DNA of 15,525 bases from Thermoguttaceae bacterium (GTDB lineage Bacteria > Planctomycetota > Planctomycetia > Pirellulales > Thermoguttaceae). The translations under genes were made by a program, and so were the position numbers. This document shows positions 1 to 7,282 of this stretch, piece by piece. Location: positions 1 through 15,525 of the forward strand of contig JAFYVO010000241.1 of assembly GCA_017549085.1 (NCBI GenBank), given 5' to 3'. Every line of letters begins with the position of its first letter. The stretch's first letter is position 1. Under the pieces are notes generated by a model. The model was not told the origin of the DNA and ran no database searches. It saw nothing but the letters and a program-made list of their open reading frames with translations.

Positions 1-1213
1 AATGCTCGACCCGCGACCGACCGACCGCGTTTTGGAAATCGGGACGGGAAGCGGTTATCAAGCGGCAGTGTTAAGTTGCTTAGTTTCCGAGGTTTATTCG
101 ATCGAGATCGTGAAGAATCTCGGACGACGCGCCGCCGAAACGTTGAAAAAACTCGAATACGACAACGTTTTCGTTCGCGTCGGCGACGGGTACCAAGGTT
201 GGCCGGAAGCCGCGCCGTTCGACAAAATTATCGTTACCTGTTCTCCGGAAGACGTTCCTCAACCGCTCCTCGACCAACTCAAAGAAGGCGGCAAGCTGAT
301 CATTCCGGTCGGCGAGCGTTATCAACAATATTTCGTCCTTTGCGAAAAGAAAAACGGCAAAATCGAACGCAAAGAGCTGATTCCGATCTGCTTCGTTCCG
401 ATGACCGGCGAAGCGGAGGAAAAGCGCGCCGACTCGACCGATCCGACGAATCCGCAGATCGTCGGCGGTGGTTTCGAGGAAATCGTCCGTTCCGCGCTCG
501 TCGCGTCGCGTGAAAATGGGAAGAATGGCGAAGATAAAGCGTCGGCGCAAGAAAACGAAGCGAAAAAAGAAAACGGCGCCGATAAACAAGACAGCCAAAA
601 CGAGTTGGCGATCGAACTTCCGCCGCGTCTTCCGACGCCGGTCGGCTGGTACGCGACGCGCAACGTTTACGTCGCCGAGCGCGACGACGCGCCGGAAGGG
701 AGTCGCGTTTGCGTTTGCGACAACGCTTCGGTAAAGGAAGAACATCGCAAAAAAGACCGCAACGAAGCGCGTTTTGCGGCGGCGACCTTGCCGGAGAACC
801 GTCGGGAACTTTCGAGCGATTTCGCTAATTTGAAAGAGCGACAGCGCGAACGCGAGATGTATTGTCATTTGCGTCAATTTGTTTCGGTCGACGGGACGAA
901 AGTGAAGAAAATCGTCTTGACCGGTCAAGCGCGCGCCCTCGACCTGCAAGCGACCGAAGGCAGACAAACGGTTCCGTTGGCCCGAATCGTCTTTTTCGAC
1001 CGCAACCGCAAGCCGATCGCCGACGAAATCCTTTGGGCCGCGTCGGCGGGAACGTTCGATTGGCGCGAATTGAGCGAAGAGATCGCGGTGCCGCGTCGCG
1101 CGGTCGAAGCGTCGCTTCAAATCGGGATTCTCGAGGGCGTCGGAACGATAGAACTTGACGCGATCGAGTTAAAAAATAAATTCGAAAAGTCCGAACGCGG
1201 CAATCGACGTTGA
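1..1213 (+). CDS. pcm: Protein-L-isoaspartate O-methyltransferase with C-terminal beta-rich extension, 5' end outside window
   Basis: Pcm uses S-adenosylmethionine to methylate abnormal L-isoaspartyl residues and so starts repair of aged proteins. The frame is open from base 2. The first visible Met is probably internal: it aligns just before SAM motif I ([11 protein letters not shown], visible residues 10-20), which in E. coli Pcm lies about 75 residues in. GDGYQGW (61-67), FDKIIVT (73-79) and the FVPMTG end of the catalytic fold (about 130-135) match the family closely. A charged Lys/Glu/Asn-rich linker follows (about 140-205). A second domain then runs to visible residue 403, containing [30 protein letters not shown] and [15 protein letters not shown]; it resembles a carbohydrate-binding-type jelly roll (inference). 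Ordinary Pcm is about 210 residues, so this protein is roughly twice the usual length. No terminator with a clear stem follows. The methyltransferase call is secure; the second domain's role is unknown. Confidence 0.93.
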   Translation, partial: MLDPRPTDRVLEIGTGSGYQAAVLSCLVSEVYSIEIVKNLGRRAAETLKKLEYDNVFVRVGDGYQGWPEAAPFDKIIVTCSPEDVPQPLLDQLKEGGKLIIPVGERYQQYFVLCEKKNGKIERKELIPICFVPMTGEAEEKRADSTDPTNPQIVGGGFEEIVRSALVASRENGKNGEDKASAQENEAKKENGADKQDSQNELAIELPPRLPTPVGWYATRNVYVAERDDAPEGSRVCVCDNASVKEEHRKKDRNEARFAAATLPENRRELSSDFANLKERQREREMYCHLRQFVSVDGTKVKKIVLTGQARALDLQATEGRQTVPLARIVFFDRNRKPIADEILWAASAGTFDWRELSEEIAVPRRAVEASLQIGILEGVGTIELDAIELKNKFEKSERGNRR

Positions 1214-1283
1214 GATTAACGTCGAAGTCGGCGAAAGAATAAAAAAAAAACAACAAAAATGGTAGGGAATACGCCGAGCCTAC

Positions 1284-1312
1284 TTGACGCCGACGTAAAA
1301 ATGTGAAAAAAT
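1284..1312 (+). promoter_or_regulatory. Candidate promoter for the HD hydrolase gene
   Basis: TTGACG at 1284-1289, a 17-bp spacer, then AAAAAT at 1307-1312 with an upstream TG (1304-1305) as in extended -10 promoters. It lies about 70 bp before the ATG of the next gene. The -10 box is imperfect. Confidence 0.4.
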
Positions 1313-1382
1313 AGACGACGTAACGGGCAAGGAACGCGACGATAAAAAATTGCGTTTCCAACGTTCAAGCGACGAGGTTCCA

Positions 1383-2006
<624 letters not shown>

Positions 2007-2209
2007 AACTCGGACGAGTGAACGTCGTTTTGGTTCTTTGGGGCGCTTTGGAGCGAATAATTGGAAAAAGCGTTAAGAAGAGCAGGAACGGCGTGAAGCG
2101 ACGGCGATTTAAAGTTGCGTTTTGAAGATAAAAACGAGCGCGGCGTTGGAGCGATTTTTCACTTTTTTCAAAAAAATTTAAAAAAAGTGAAAAAATTTAA
2201 AAAAAAGAC
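2007..2209. repeat. Gene-free stretch with an AT-rich inverted repeat (2155-2168 / 2181-2194)
   Basis: Between the HD gene and the next promoter I see no supported gene. The notable element is a perfect 14-bp inverted repeat, TTTTTCACTTTTTT (2155-2168) and its complement (2181-2194), around a 12-nt A/T loop, inside a run of A-tracts reaching about 2208. It could act as a weak bidirectional terminator, as bent DNA, or as an UP-element-like region for the promoter right after it. Low complexity limits what can be claimed. Confidence 0.45.
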
Positions 2210-2238
2210 TTGCCAAAAGTGCCAAACTCGTATAGAAT
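2210..2238 (+). promoter_or_regulatory. Sigma-70-type promoter of the secreted-protein gene
   Basis: TTGCCA at 2210-2215, a 17-bp spacer and TAGAAT at 2233-2238, preceded by A-tracts. It lies about 90 bp upstream of the ATG at 2331. The same TTGCCA box precedes rny. Confidence 0.6.
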
Positions 2239-2330
2239 AATAGAGGATAAAGCGGATTGTTTCGCGGCGGCGTTAAAAACGTTAATCGACGCTCGCCGCG
2301 CGGTTGCCGTCTAAGGATTTAGGTGAAAAA

Positions 2331-2918
2331 ATGAAACGTACCTTGATGATGTTGGTTGCGGTCTTGACTTTGGCGACCGTTGCGTCGGTTCAAGCCGCCG
2401 ACGTTAAAGTGGAAATCAAAGAACGCGACGCCAATCAAAACTTAGTGGCGGCGCAAAACATTAAATATTCGGTCGTGAACGCCGAAGGCGCCGTCGTCGC
2501 TAACGGCGAAACCGCCGATTTTTCGATGGACGTCGCGGAAGGGAATTACGAGCTTTCCGTCGAACAAGCCGCGGACGAACACGTTCGTTACGGCGCCGCC
2601 GCGCTTGTTGTTCCGCCGACGGGCGACGAACTCGTTTACGAACTGACCGACTCCGGTTTGAAGCTCGTTAAAGAAGACGACGATAAAGCCGGCGTTATTG
2701 TCGCTCGACCGGTCGCCAACGGCGTCGGGCGTTTGACTCCGGTTGCTCGTCCGGTTCCGGCGCTTCCGCAACTTCCGGCGCAAGTTCCGACGACCGGCGC
2801 TTTCTTCGCCGGCAACAACTGGGGCTTCCTCGGTTTGACCGGCGCTTTGGTCGCGACGGCGATCGCGCTTGGCGTCGACGACGACTGCCCGTGCCCGGTT
2901 ACCCCGTGCCAACGTTAA
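2331..2918 (+). CDS. Small secreted protein with beta-sandwich domain and hydrophobic, Asp/Cys-ending tail
   Basis: A 195-residue exported protein of unrecognised function. Residues 1-22 form a signal peptide (KR start, long hydrophobic core, cleavage likely after VQA or one residue later). Residues about 24-105 are Val/Glu-rich with a pattern like transthyretin or carboxypeptidase-regulatory-like beta-sandwiches (SVVNAEGAVVANGETADF, then EGNYELSVEQA). A Pro/Val-rich linker follows, with RPVPALPQLPAQVP. The C-terminus has a hydrophobic stretch (WGFLGLTGALVATAIALGV) and ends DDDCPCPVTPCQR with three cysteines. The stretch could anchor the protein in a membrane. AGGTGA at 2321-2326 supports ATG 2331; a TTG at 2304 is in frame but would spoil the signal peptide. 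The gene is flanked by its own promoter and terminator, so it is monocistronic. Mature sequence type is my inference; only export is clear. Confidence 0.8.
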   Translation: MKRTLMMLVAVLTLATVASVQAADVKVEIKERDANQNLVAAQNIKYSVVNAEGAVVANGETADFSMDVAEGNYELSVEQAADEHVRYGAAALVVPPTGDELVYELTDSGLKLVKEDDDKAGVIVARPVANGVGRLTPVARPVPALPQLPAQVPTTGAFFAGNNWGFLGLTGALVATAIALGVDDDCPCPVTPCQR

Positions 2919-2940
2919 TAACGGAGTCCGTTAGAGCGTA

Positions 2941-2971
2941 AAAAAAGAGCCGAGCGATCGGCTCTTTTTTT
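2941..2971 (+). terminator. Rho-independent terminator of the secreted-protein gene
   Basis: Perfect 8-bp core stem AGAGCCGA (2946-2953) / TCGGCTCT (2958-2965) with a GCGA tetraloop of the GNRA type. It is extended by A-run/T-run pairing and followed by a T-tract, starting 22 nt after the stop codon. Confidence 0.92.
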
Positions 2972-3045
2972 GTTTCTTGGCGGTTGCGGGACGCGCGTCG
3001 AGTTTTATCGCGTCGGAGGTCTAAAAGAGATAGAAAGTCGATACT

Positions 3046-3075
3046 TTTAGTAAAATTTTTAAAAAATTTACTAGA
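3046..3075. repeat. AT-rich imperfect palindrome
   Basis: TAGTAAAATTTTT (3048-3060) faces AAAAAATTTACTA (3061-3073), one mismatch in 13 pairs and no loop. Its AAAATTTTTAAAAAA core recurs near 13710, upstream of the pseudopilin gene. Confidence 0.5.
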
Positions 3076-3189
3076 GAATTTGGACGGAAAATCGTTGTCT
3101 ATTTTACGTATCTTGCGCGAATTCTTGAAATTACGCATAAGATTTTTTTTAGCTTAGTTGGATAAATTTCTTATTTTTAGCGTTATAAA

Positions 3190-3217
3190 TTGCCAAGATT
3201 GTCTATATTGTTAAAAA
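3190..3217 (+). promoter_or_regulatory. Candidate upstream promoter of the tyrosine kinase gene
   Basis: TTGCCA at 3190-3195, a 16-bp spacer and TAAAAA at 3212-3217 with TG at 3209-3210 (extended -10 form). The arrangement closely matches the rny promoter. It would give a leader of about 250 nt. Confidence 0.4.
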
Positions 3218-3343
3218 TAGGGCGAAACACTCGGCGCGCGGAGGCGACCAAGAAAAAACGAAGCGAAAACGCTCTCTTGGAAGGGAGGCAAAGCGCGTCG
3301 AGGGGGCGCGGTAATTCCTCTTTTCGAGATGGAAAGCGTTTTG

Positions 3344-3349
3344 TATAAT
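3344..3349 (+). promoter_or_regulatory. Candidate -10 box, proximal promoter of the tyrosine kinase gene
   Basis: A consensus TATAAT at 3344-3349, 125 bp before the kinase ATG. The -35 region (TTTTCG, 3321-3326) is weak, so this may be a regulated promoter or chance. Confidence 0.35.
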
Positions 3350-3386
3350 AAAACAAACTTAAAAAAACGTTCGAAGCGCGATAGAG

Positions 3387-3428
3387 CGGCGGCGCCGCGT
3401 TGCGCCGGTCGGACGCGCGGCGCCGTCG
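3387..3428 (+). promoter_or_regulatory. Strong GC-rich leader hairpin before the tyrosine kinase gene
   Basis: Arms 3387-3400 and 3415-3428 can form a 14-bp stem. Its 10-bp core CGGCGCCGCG / CGCGGCGCCG (3390-3399 / 3416-3425) is perfect, with G-U pairs at both edges and a 14-nt loop. No T-tract follows, so it is not a normal terminator. It ends 45 nt before the ATG, inside the transcript from either promoter candidate. Confidence 0.6.
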
Positions 3429-3473
3429 GGCTGCGAGAGCGTCGCGCAATATAGTCGCAACTAGTAAATTGGG

Positions 3474-6323
3474 ATGAAGAATATGACTACAGAGAACGGT
3501 TCGTTGAACAATTCTCCGCAATGGAAAGGGAACGCGTCGAATTCGTCGTCGGTTCGCGCCGACGCGCCAAAGACGTCGAAAAAAAATCGCGGCGAACACG
3601 GCGACGCGTGGATGGAGCGTCGTCGCGGCGACGTTCCGCGCGGTCCGGCTCCGCAAATTGGCGGCGCGGGGATGGGCGAACGCGATTTGAATTTCTTCGA
3701 CATTTTAGGGATTCTGCGCCGTCAATTCTGGATCGTTATCTTGATGACGATTATCGGCGGCGCGTTGGCGGTTTATAAATACACCGTTACGCCTAAAGAG
3801 TACGAGTCGAGCGTGGAAATGTATTTCCCGTCGGCGAGCGCGTCGGCGCTGTTGCGCGCTTACGACCAAACGAGCGCGGCGAATAATCAAACGAAAATCG
3901 ACAACTTGGAAACGCTTTCCACCGTCCTTGTCAGCGACGTTATTTTGGAGCCGGTGAGCGACGCGCTGTTGGGAAAATATCGTCAAGAAGCGCCGCGTTT
4001 TGAAGAACGATTTAACTCCCGGGTCGAAGCGAGCGCGAGATTGGTCGCGGAAACTAAGATCGAACCGGAAGCGCAAGAAATCGCGACGGACGCGGAAGAA
4101 GTCGAGGGCGCCGACGAGACCGTCGCGAAAGACGCGCAAACGCAAACTCGCGACGAAGTCGCCGCGGCGAAAGACGCAAGACGCAAAAAGGCGATCGCGA
4201 TCGCGATGTTGCGCAAAATGCTCTCCGTTAAAAAGGGGGGCAAAGGGCGCGATTTGGAAGACGCGAACGTTATTTCGGTGTCTTGCGTTACCTTGGACCC
4301 TGAAGAAGCGCAGTTGATCGTTCAAGTCGTCGTCGACGAGTTCAAGAAGTACTTCCATGCGACGTACAACAACAAGAGCGAGTTCGTTCGTAAGGAAATC
4401 GAAAAACACCAAGCCGCGTTGCACGTCGAAATCGAAGAGAAGACGCGCGAATTGCTCGACTTGGTGAGTTCCGCCAAGATCACGCACTTGGGGAACGAAG
4501 AAAACAACCCGCTTTTGGCGCGTTTGGTCGGGATGAGCGAAGGCCAAGTCGCGATCGACCTTGAAATCATCAAGTGGAACACGCGTTTGACCGCTCTGGA
4601 AGACGCGTTGATGGGGCGCGATATTCAAGACGTCCCGACGCACGAAATCGTTTCGATGCTGGGGTCCGGCGACAACGACACGGTTTTGTCGTCGATGTTG
4701 AACACGGCGCGCGGTTCGCAAGACACCGAAACGCTCTCCGCGAGTATGATGGCCACCACGGCGCGTCAACGCGAAGAAGAAGAGGTCGCGAAACTTGAAG
4801 GCGAACTTTCCGCCGAACGTCTGAAGTTTGGGGATTCGCACCCGCGCGTTCTCGAACTGGAAAAACGGCTCGCGTTGCGCGAACAACAATTGGCCGAGAC
4901 GATGTCGAACATCAACAACGTCGGTTCGTTCGGCACGATTAACTATCCCGACTTCTTCGAGGGGTACGTTAAAGCGGTGCGCCAAAAAATCGCCGAATTG
5001 AGCGATATGCAATTGAAGACGGAAGAATATATGCGTTCCTACGACGCGGAAGTCCGTCAAATGAACGAATATCGCGAAGAACTCGCGGCGAAGCGCGTCG
5101 CGCTCGAATCGCTTAAAACGATGCACCAAAACTTTGGGCAAAGTTTGGAAAGCCTCGCGCTTGTCAGCAACGTCGACGAACACGAGTTGCGCGTCGGCGA
5201 ACCGAGTTTGGATTATATCGCGGTTTATCCGAGCTTGATTAAGTTCGCGTTCGTCGGGTTCGCGGTTGGGTTTGTTTTAGGGTTTGCGTTGGCGTACTTG
5301 GTCGACGTGTGCGACGCGACGTTCCGCTCGCCGAGCGAAATTGCCCGAACTCTTCGCGTTCCGATTTTGACGCAGCTTCCGTCGTTCAAAGCCGCGTTGA
5401 AAGACGTTACGCCGAAAAAGAAAAAGGAAGCGAAAGACTCGCGCCAACCCGACCCGGAATTGCTCGCGTTCTACAAACCGAACGCCCCGGCGTGCGAAAC
5501 GTTCCGACAAATCCGCACGCGGCTCTTCAATCATCCGACGAACGGTCGCGGTCGCGTCGTTCTGAACACGAGTCCGCACCCGAGCGACGGGAAAACGATG
5601 TTCTTCTCGAACCTCGCCGTCAAGACCGCCGAAATGGGCAAAAACGTCGTCTTGGTCGACTGCGACTTGCGTAAGCCGGACGTTCACAAGTGGTTCGGCT
5701 TGGAGAATAAGGAAGGCGTTTCGGACGTGTTGAGAGGCAAAGTCGAGTTGGAGTCGGTATTGCGTCAAACGGCGGTCAAAAACCTGACCGTCCTTACCGC
5801 CGGGACGCACCGCAAAAACCCGGCCGAGTTGCTCGCGGGCGCCGAGTTCGACGCGTTGCTCGAAGAGTTGCGCGCGAAGTTCGACGTCGTTTTGATCGAC
5901 TCCCCGCCGACCTTGTACGCTTCCGACGCCGCGGCGATGGCGACTCGCGTCGACGGCGTTACCTACGTGTTCCGCGTTCGTCGTCGCGGGCGTCCGGACG
6001 TCGTCGCCGGGATTAAAGCGTTGGCGGAAGTCGGCGCGAATATCGTCGGTTGCGTTGTCAACTGCTACGACAAACACCGTTTCTACAACGAGAAGGCCGA
6101 AGAAGAACAAAACGGCGGCTACGGCTACGGTTACGGTTACGGCGCGGGCTACGGCGCCGGTTACGGCTACGGCGGCGGCTACGGCTACGGTTACGGCGGC
6201 GGTTACGGCTACGGTTACGGCGCGGGCTACGGCTACGGCGCGGGGTACGGAGCCGGTTACGGTTACGGCGAAGGCTACGAAGACGAAGAATCGGGCGATT
6301 CGAAGGACTCGGCCGCCGGTTGA
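3474..6323 (+). CDS. Polysaccharide chain-length determinant fused to BY-kinase (Wzc-type tyrosine autokinase) with Gly-Tyr tail
   Basis: A 949-residue inner-membrane protein of the Wzc family, which controls export and chain length of capsule or exopolysaccharide through cycles of tyrosine autophosphorylation. Residues 1-70 are a polar Ser/Asn/Arg-rich cytoplasmic extension. Wzz domain: TM1 about 85-103, a long periplasmic coiled coil with an acidic insert (about 190-235) and the FGDSHPRVLELEKRLA signature (452-467), then TM2 about 588-610. Kinase domain: Walker A PHPSDGKT (701-708, K707), Walker A' VVLVDCDLRKP (725-735), Walker B VVLIDSPP (805-812). The Walker A lacks the glycine usual at the Ser position (commonly PGEGKT/S). 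The tail 881-935 is Gly-Tyr repeats with 19 Tyr, ending acidic. ATG 3474 or Met4 (3483) could be the start; neither has a Shine-Dalgarno. No wza or glycosyltransferase genes are adjacent, so the polymer is unknown. Confidence 0.92.
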   Translation: MKNMTTENGSLNNSPQWKGNASNSSSVRADAPKTSKKNRGEHGDAWMERRRGDVPRGPAPQIGGAGMGERDLNFFDILGILRRQFWIVILMTIIGGALAVYKYTVTPKEYESSVEMYFPSASASALLRAYDQTSAANNQTKIDNLETLSTVLVSDVILEPVSDALLGKYRQEAPRFEERFNSRVEASARLVAETKIEPEAQEIATDAEEVEGADETVAKDAQTQTRDEVAAAKDARRKKAIAIAMLRKMLSVKKGGKGRDLEDANVISVSCVTLDPEEAQLIVQVVVDEFKKYFHATYNNKSEFVRKEIEKHQAALHVEIEEKTRELLDLVSSAKITHLGNEENNPLLARLVGMSEGQVAIDLEIIKWNTRLTALEDALMGRDIQDVPTHEIVSMLGSGDNDTVLSSMLNTARGSQDTETLSASMMATTARQREEEEVAKLEGELSAERLKFGDSHPRVLELEKRLALREQQLAETMSNINNVGSFGTINYPDFFEGYVKAVRQKIAELSDMQLKTEEYMRSYDAEVRQMNEYREELAAKRVALESLKTMHQNFGQSLESLALVSNVDEHELRVGEPSLDYIAVYPSLIKFAFVGFAVGFVLGFALAYLVDVCDATFRSPSEIARTLRVPILTQLPSFKAALKDVTPKKKKEAKDSRQPDPELLAFYKPNAPACETFRQIRTRLFNHPTNGRGRVVLNTSPHPSDGKTMFFSNLAVKTAEMGKNVVLVDCDLRKPDVHKWFGLENKEGVSDVLRGKVELESVLRQTAVKNLTVLTAGTHRKNPAELLAGAEFDALLEELRAKFDVVLIDSPPTLYASDAAAMATRVDGVTYVFRVRRRGRPDVVAGIKALAEVGANIVGCVVNCYDKHRFYNEKAEEEQNGGYGYGYGYGAGYGAGYGYGGGYGYGYGGGYGYGYGAGYGYGAGYGAGYGYGEGYEDEESGDSKDSAAG
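6114..6278 (+). repeat. In-frame Gly-Tyr coding repeat
   Basis: Tandem GGC-TAC / GGT-TAC units with interspersed GCG-GGC (Ala-Gly) units encode kinase residues 881-935. The near-identical 6-nt unit makes length change by slippage likely. Frames read through it in other phases give Arg/Leu- or Thr/Ala-rich artefacts. Confidence 0.9.
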
Positions 6324-6399
6324 CGCGTCGCGAACGGCGCAAACGGAGCGGAAAGCGCGGTTTCCTGAGGAAATTTTGGGAAAATATCGCGCCCGCTCC

Positions 6400-6428
6400 T
6401 TGCGTCGACGGCGAATTCGCTTTATATT
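6400..6428 (+). promoter_or_regulatory. Candidate frr promoter
   Basis: TTGCGT (6400-6405), a 17-bp spacer and TATATT (6423-6428), 156 bp before the frr ATG. A short TTTCC/GGAAA hairpin at 6361-6373 followed by TTTT lies just upstream and may be a weak terminator for the kinase gene. Confidence 0.5.
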
Positions 6429-6439
6429 GATAGAGTAAG

Positions 6440-6464
6440 GGCGCCGACGTTGGGGTTTGGCGCC
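6440..6464 (+). promoter_or_regulatory. Possible hairpin in the frr leader
   Basis: GGCGCC at 6440-6445 and 6459-6464 can pair around a 13-nt loop near the expected 5' end of the frr mRNA. In GC-rich DNA such pairs arise by chance, so support is modest. Confidence 0.25.
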
Positions 6465-6583
6465 GAATAAAGGGAGTCGTTCGAGACGGGCGTTGGGGCG
6501 AACGTCGCGGCGGCTCTTGCTCCGCTTTCCGCGCGTCGGGCGGCGGGCCTTGTTTCACCGATTACCAAACGAAAGTATCGATT

Positions 6584-7144
6584 ATGTCGACGGAAGAAAT
6601 TTTATTCGACGTCGAGGACCGGATGGACAAAGCGGTCGCTCGACTTCGCAAGGGATTGACCGGCGTCCGCACCGGGCGCGCGAATCCCGGGTTGGTCGAG
6701 GGGGTTAAAGTCGTCGCTTACGGTTCCGAAATGCCGCTCAAGCAGATCGCGACGATCGCTTGTCCGGAACCGCAACAAATCTTGATTCGTCCGTTTGACG
6801 CCGGAACGTTGAAAGATATCGAGAAGGGGATTATCAACTCCGAACTCGGGTACGCGCCGAACAGCGACGGCAAGGTCATTCGCTTGAACATTCCGCCGCT
6901 CTCGACGGACGTTCGGCGCAAAATGGCGAAAATGATTAGCGAACTTTGCGAAGAGTGCAAAATCGCGATCCGCAACGTCCGCCGCGACGGGAACAAACAA
7001 GTCGACGCCGAAGAAAAAGCGAAAGCGATTTCGGAGGACGAACGCGACGACGCGAAGGAATCGATCCAAGAGCTGACGAAAAAGTACGAAGAAATGGCGA
7101 CCGAGTTGGCCAAGAATCGCGAAAAAGACGTGATGGAAGACTAA
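6584..7144 (+). CDS. frr: Ribosome recycling factor
   Basis: RRF works with EF-G to split the post-termination ribosome and free it from mRNA and tRNA. At 186 residues it has the family's normal length (about 185). It shows the expected motifs: RTGRAN (29-34), a beta-domain region around GSEMPLKQIATIACPEPQQILIR, NIPPLSTDVRRK, and IRNVRRDGN (129-137), which holds the arginine region needed for activity in E. coli RRF. The helical C-terminus is rich in Glu and Lys. ATG 6584 gives the conserved family N-terminus, although the 20 nt before it contain no clear Shine-Dalgarno. In many bacteria frr follows pyrH and tsf; here it sits alone between the tyrosine kinase and rny, with a promoter candidate upstream and a strong terminator downstream, so it is probably transcribed singly. 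Confidence 0.97.
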   Translation: MSTEEILFDVEDRMDKAVARLRKGLTGVRTGRANPGLVEGVKVVAYGSEMPLKQIATIACPEPQQILIRPFDAGTLKDIEKGIINSELGYAPNSDGKVIRLNIPPLSTDVRRKMAKMISELCEECKIAIRNVRRDGNKQVDAEEKAKAISEDERDDAKESIQELTKKYEEMATELAKNREKDVMED

Positions 7145-7180
7145 CGAAGGCGCGTCGGTTCTTCGACGGCGACTAGAAAC

Positions 7181-7224
7181 GTCGCGGCGTATCGCAATAA
7201 GCGGTGCGTCGCGACTTTTTTTTT
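7181..7224 (+). terminator. Rho-independent terminator after frr
   Basis: Arms 7181-7195 and 7201-7215 form a continuous 15-bp stem (GTCGCG / CGCGAC at the base, three G-U pairs inside) with an AATAA loop. Nine T residues follow directly (7216-7224). Confidence 0.93.
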
Positions 7225-7253
7225 GAAACGGTCGAAAATTTTCGGTTTTTCGA

Positions 7254-7282
7254 TTGCCAACGCCGGGTTTCTTTGTTAAAAT
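7254..7282 (+). promoter_or_regulatory. rny promoter
   Basis: TTGCCA (7254-7259), a 17-bp spacer and TAAAAT (7277-7282), with TG at 7274-7275 giving an extended -10. It lies 30 bp after the frr terminator. Confidence 0.65.

Larger units (their letters stand above)
2972..3473. other. Gene-free regulatory stretch upstream of the tyrosine kinase
   Basis: About 500 bp without a supported gene. It runs from AT-rich (3040-3220) to very GC-rich (3370-3450). It holds an AT palindrome (3046-3075), two promoter candidates (3190-3217 and around 3344-3349) and a GC hairpin (3387-3428), listed separately. Antisense frames here show no family resemblance. Confidence 0.6.

Noticed and set aside
2007..2330. 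Small gene between the HD hydrolase and the secreted protein
   Set aside because: The only frame (to 2125) begins inside the HD gene out of phase, is Arg/Lys-rich and has no start signal of its own.
6050..6558. Arg/Leu-rich, Thr/Ala-rich and Arg/Asn-rich frames over the end of the kinase gene
   Set aside because: They are the other phases of the Gly-Tyr DNA repeat. No signals support translation.
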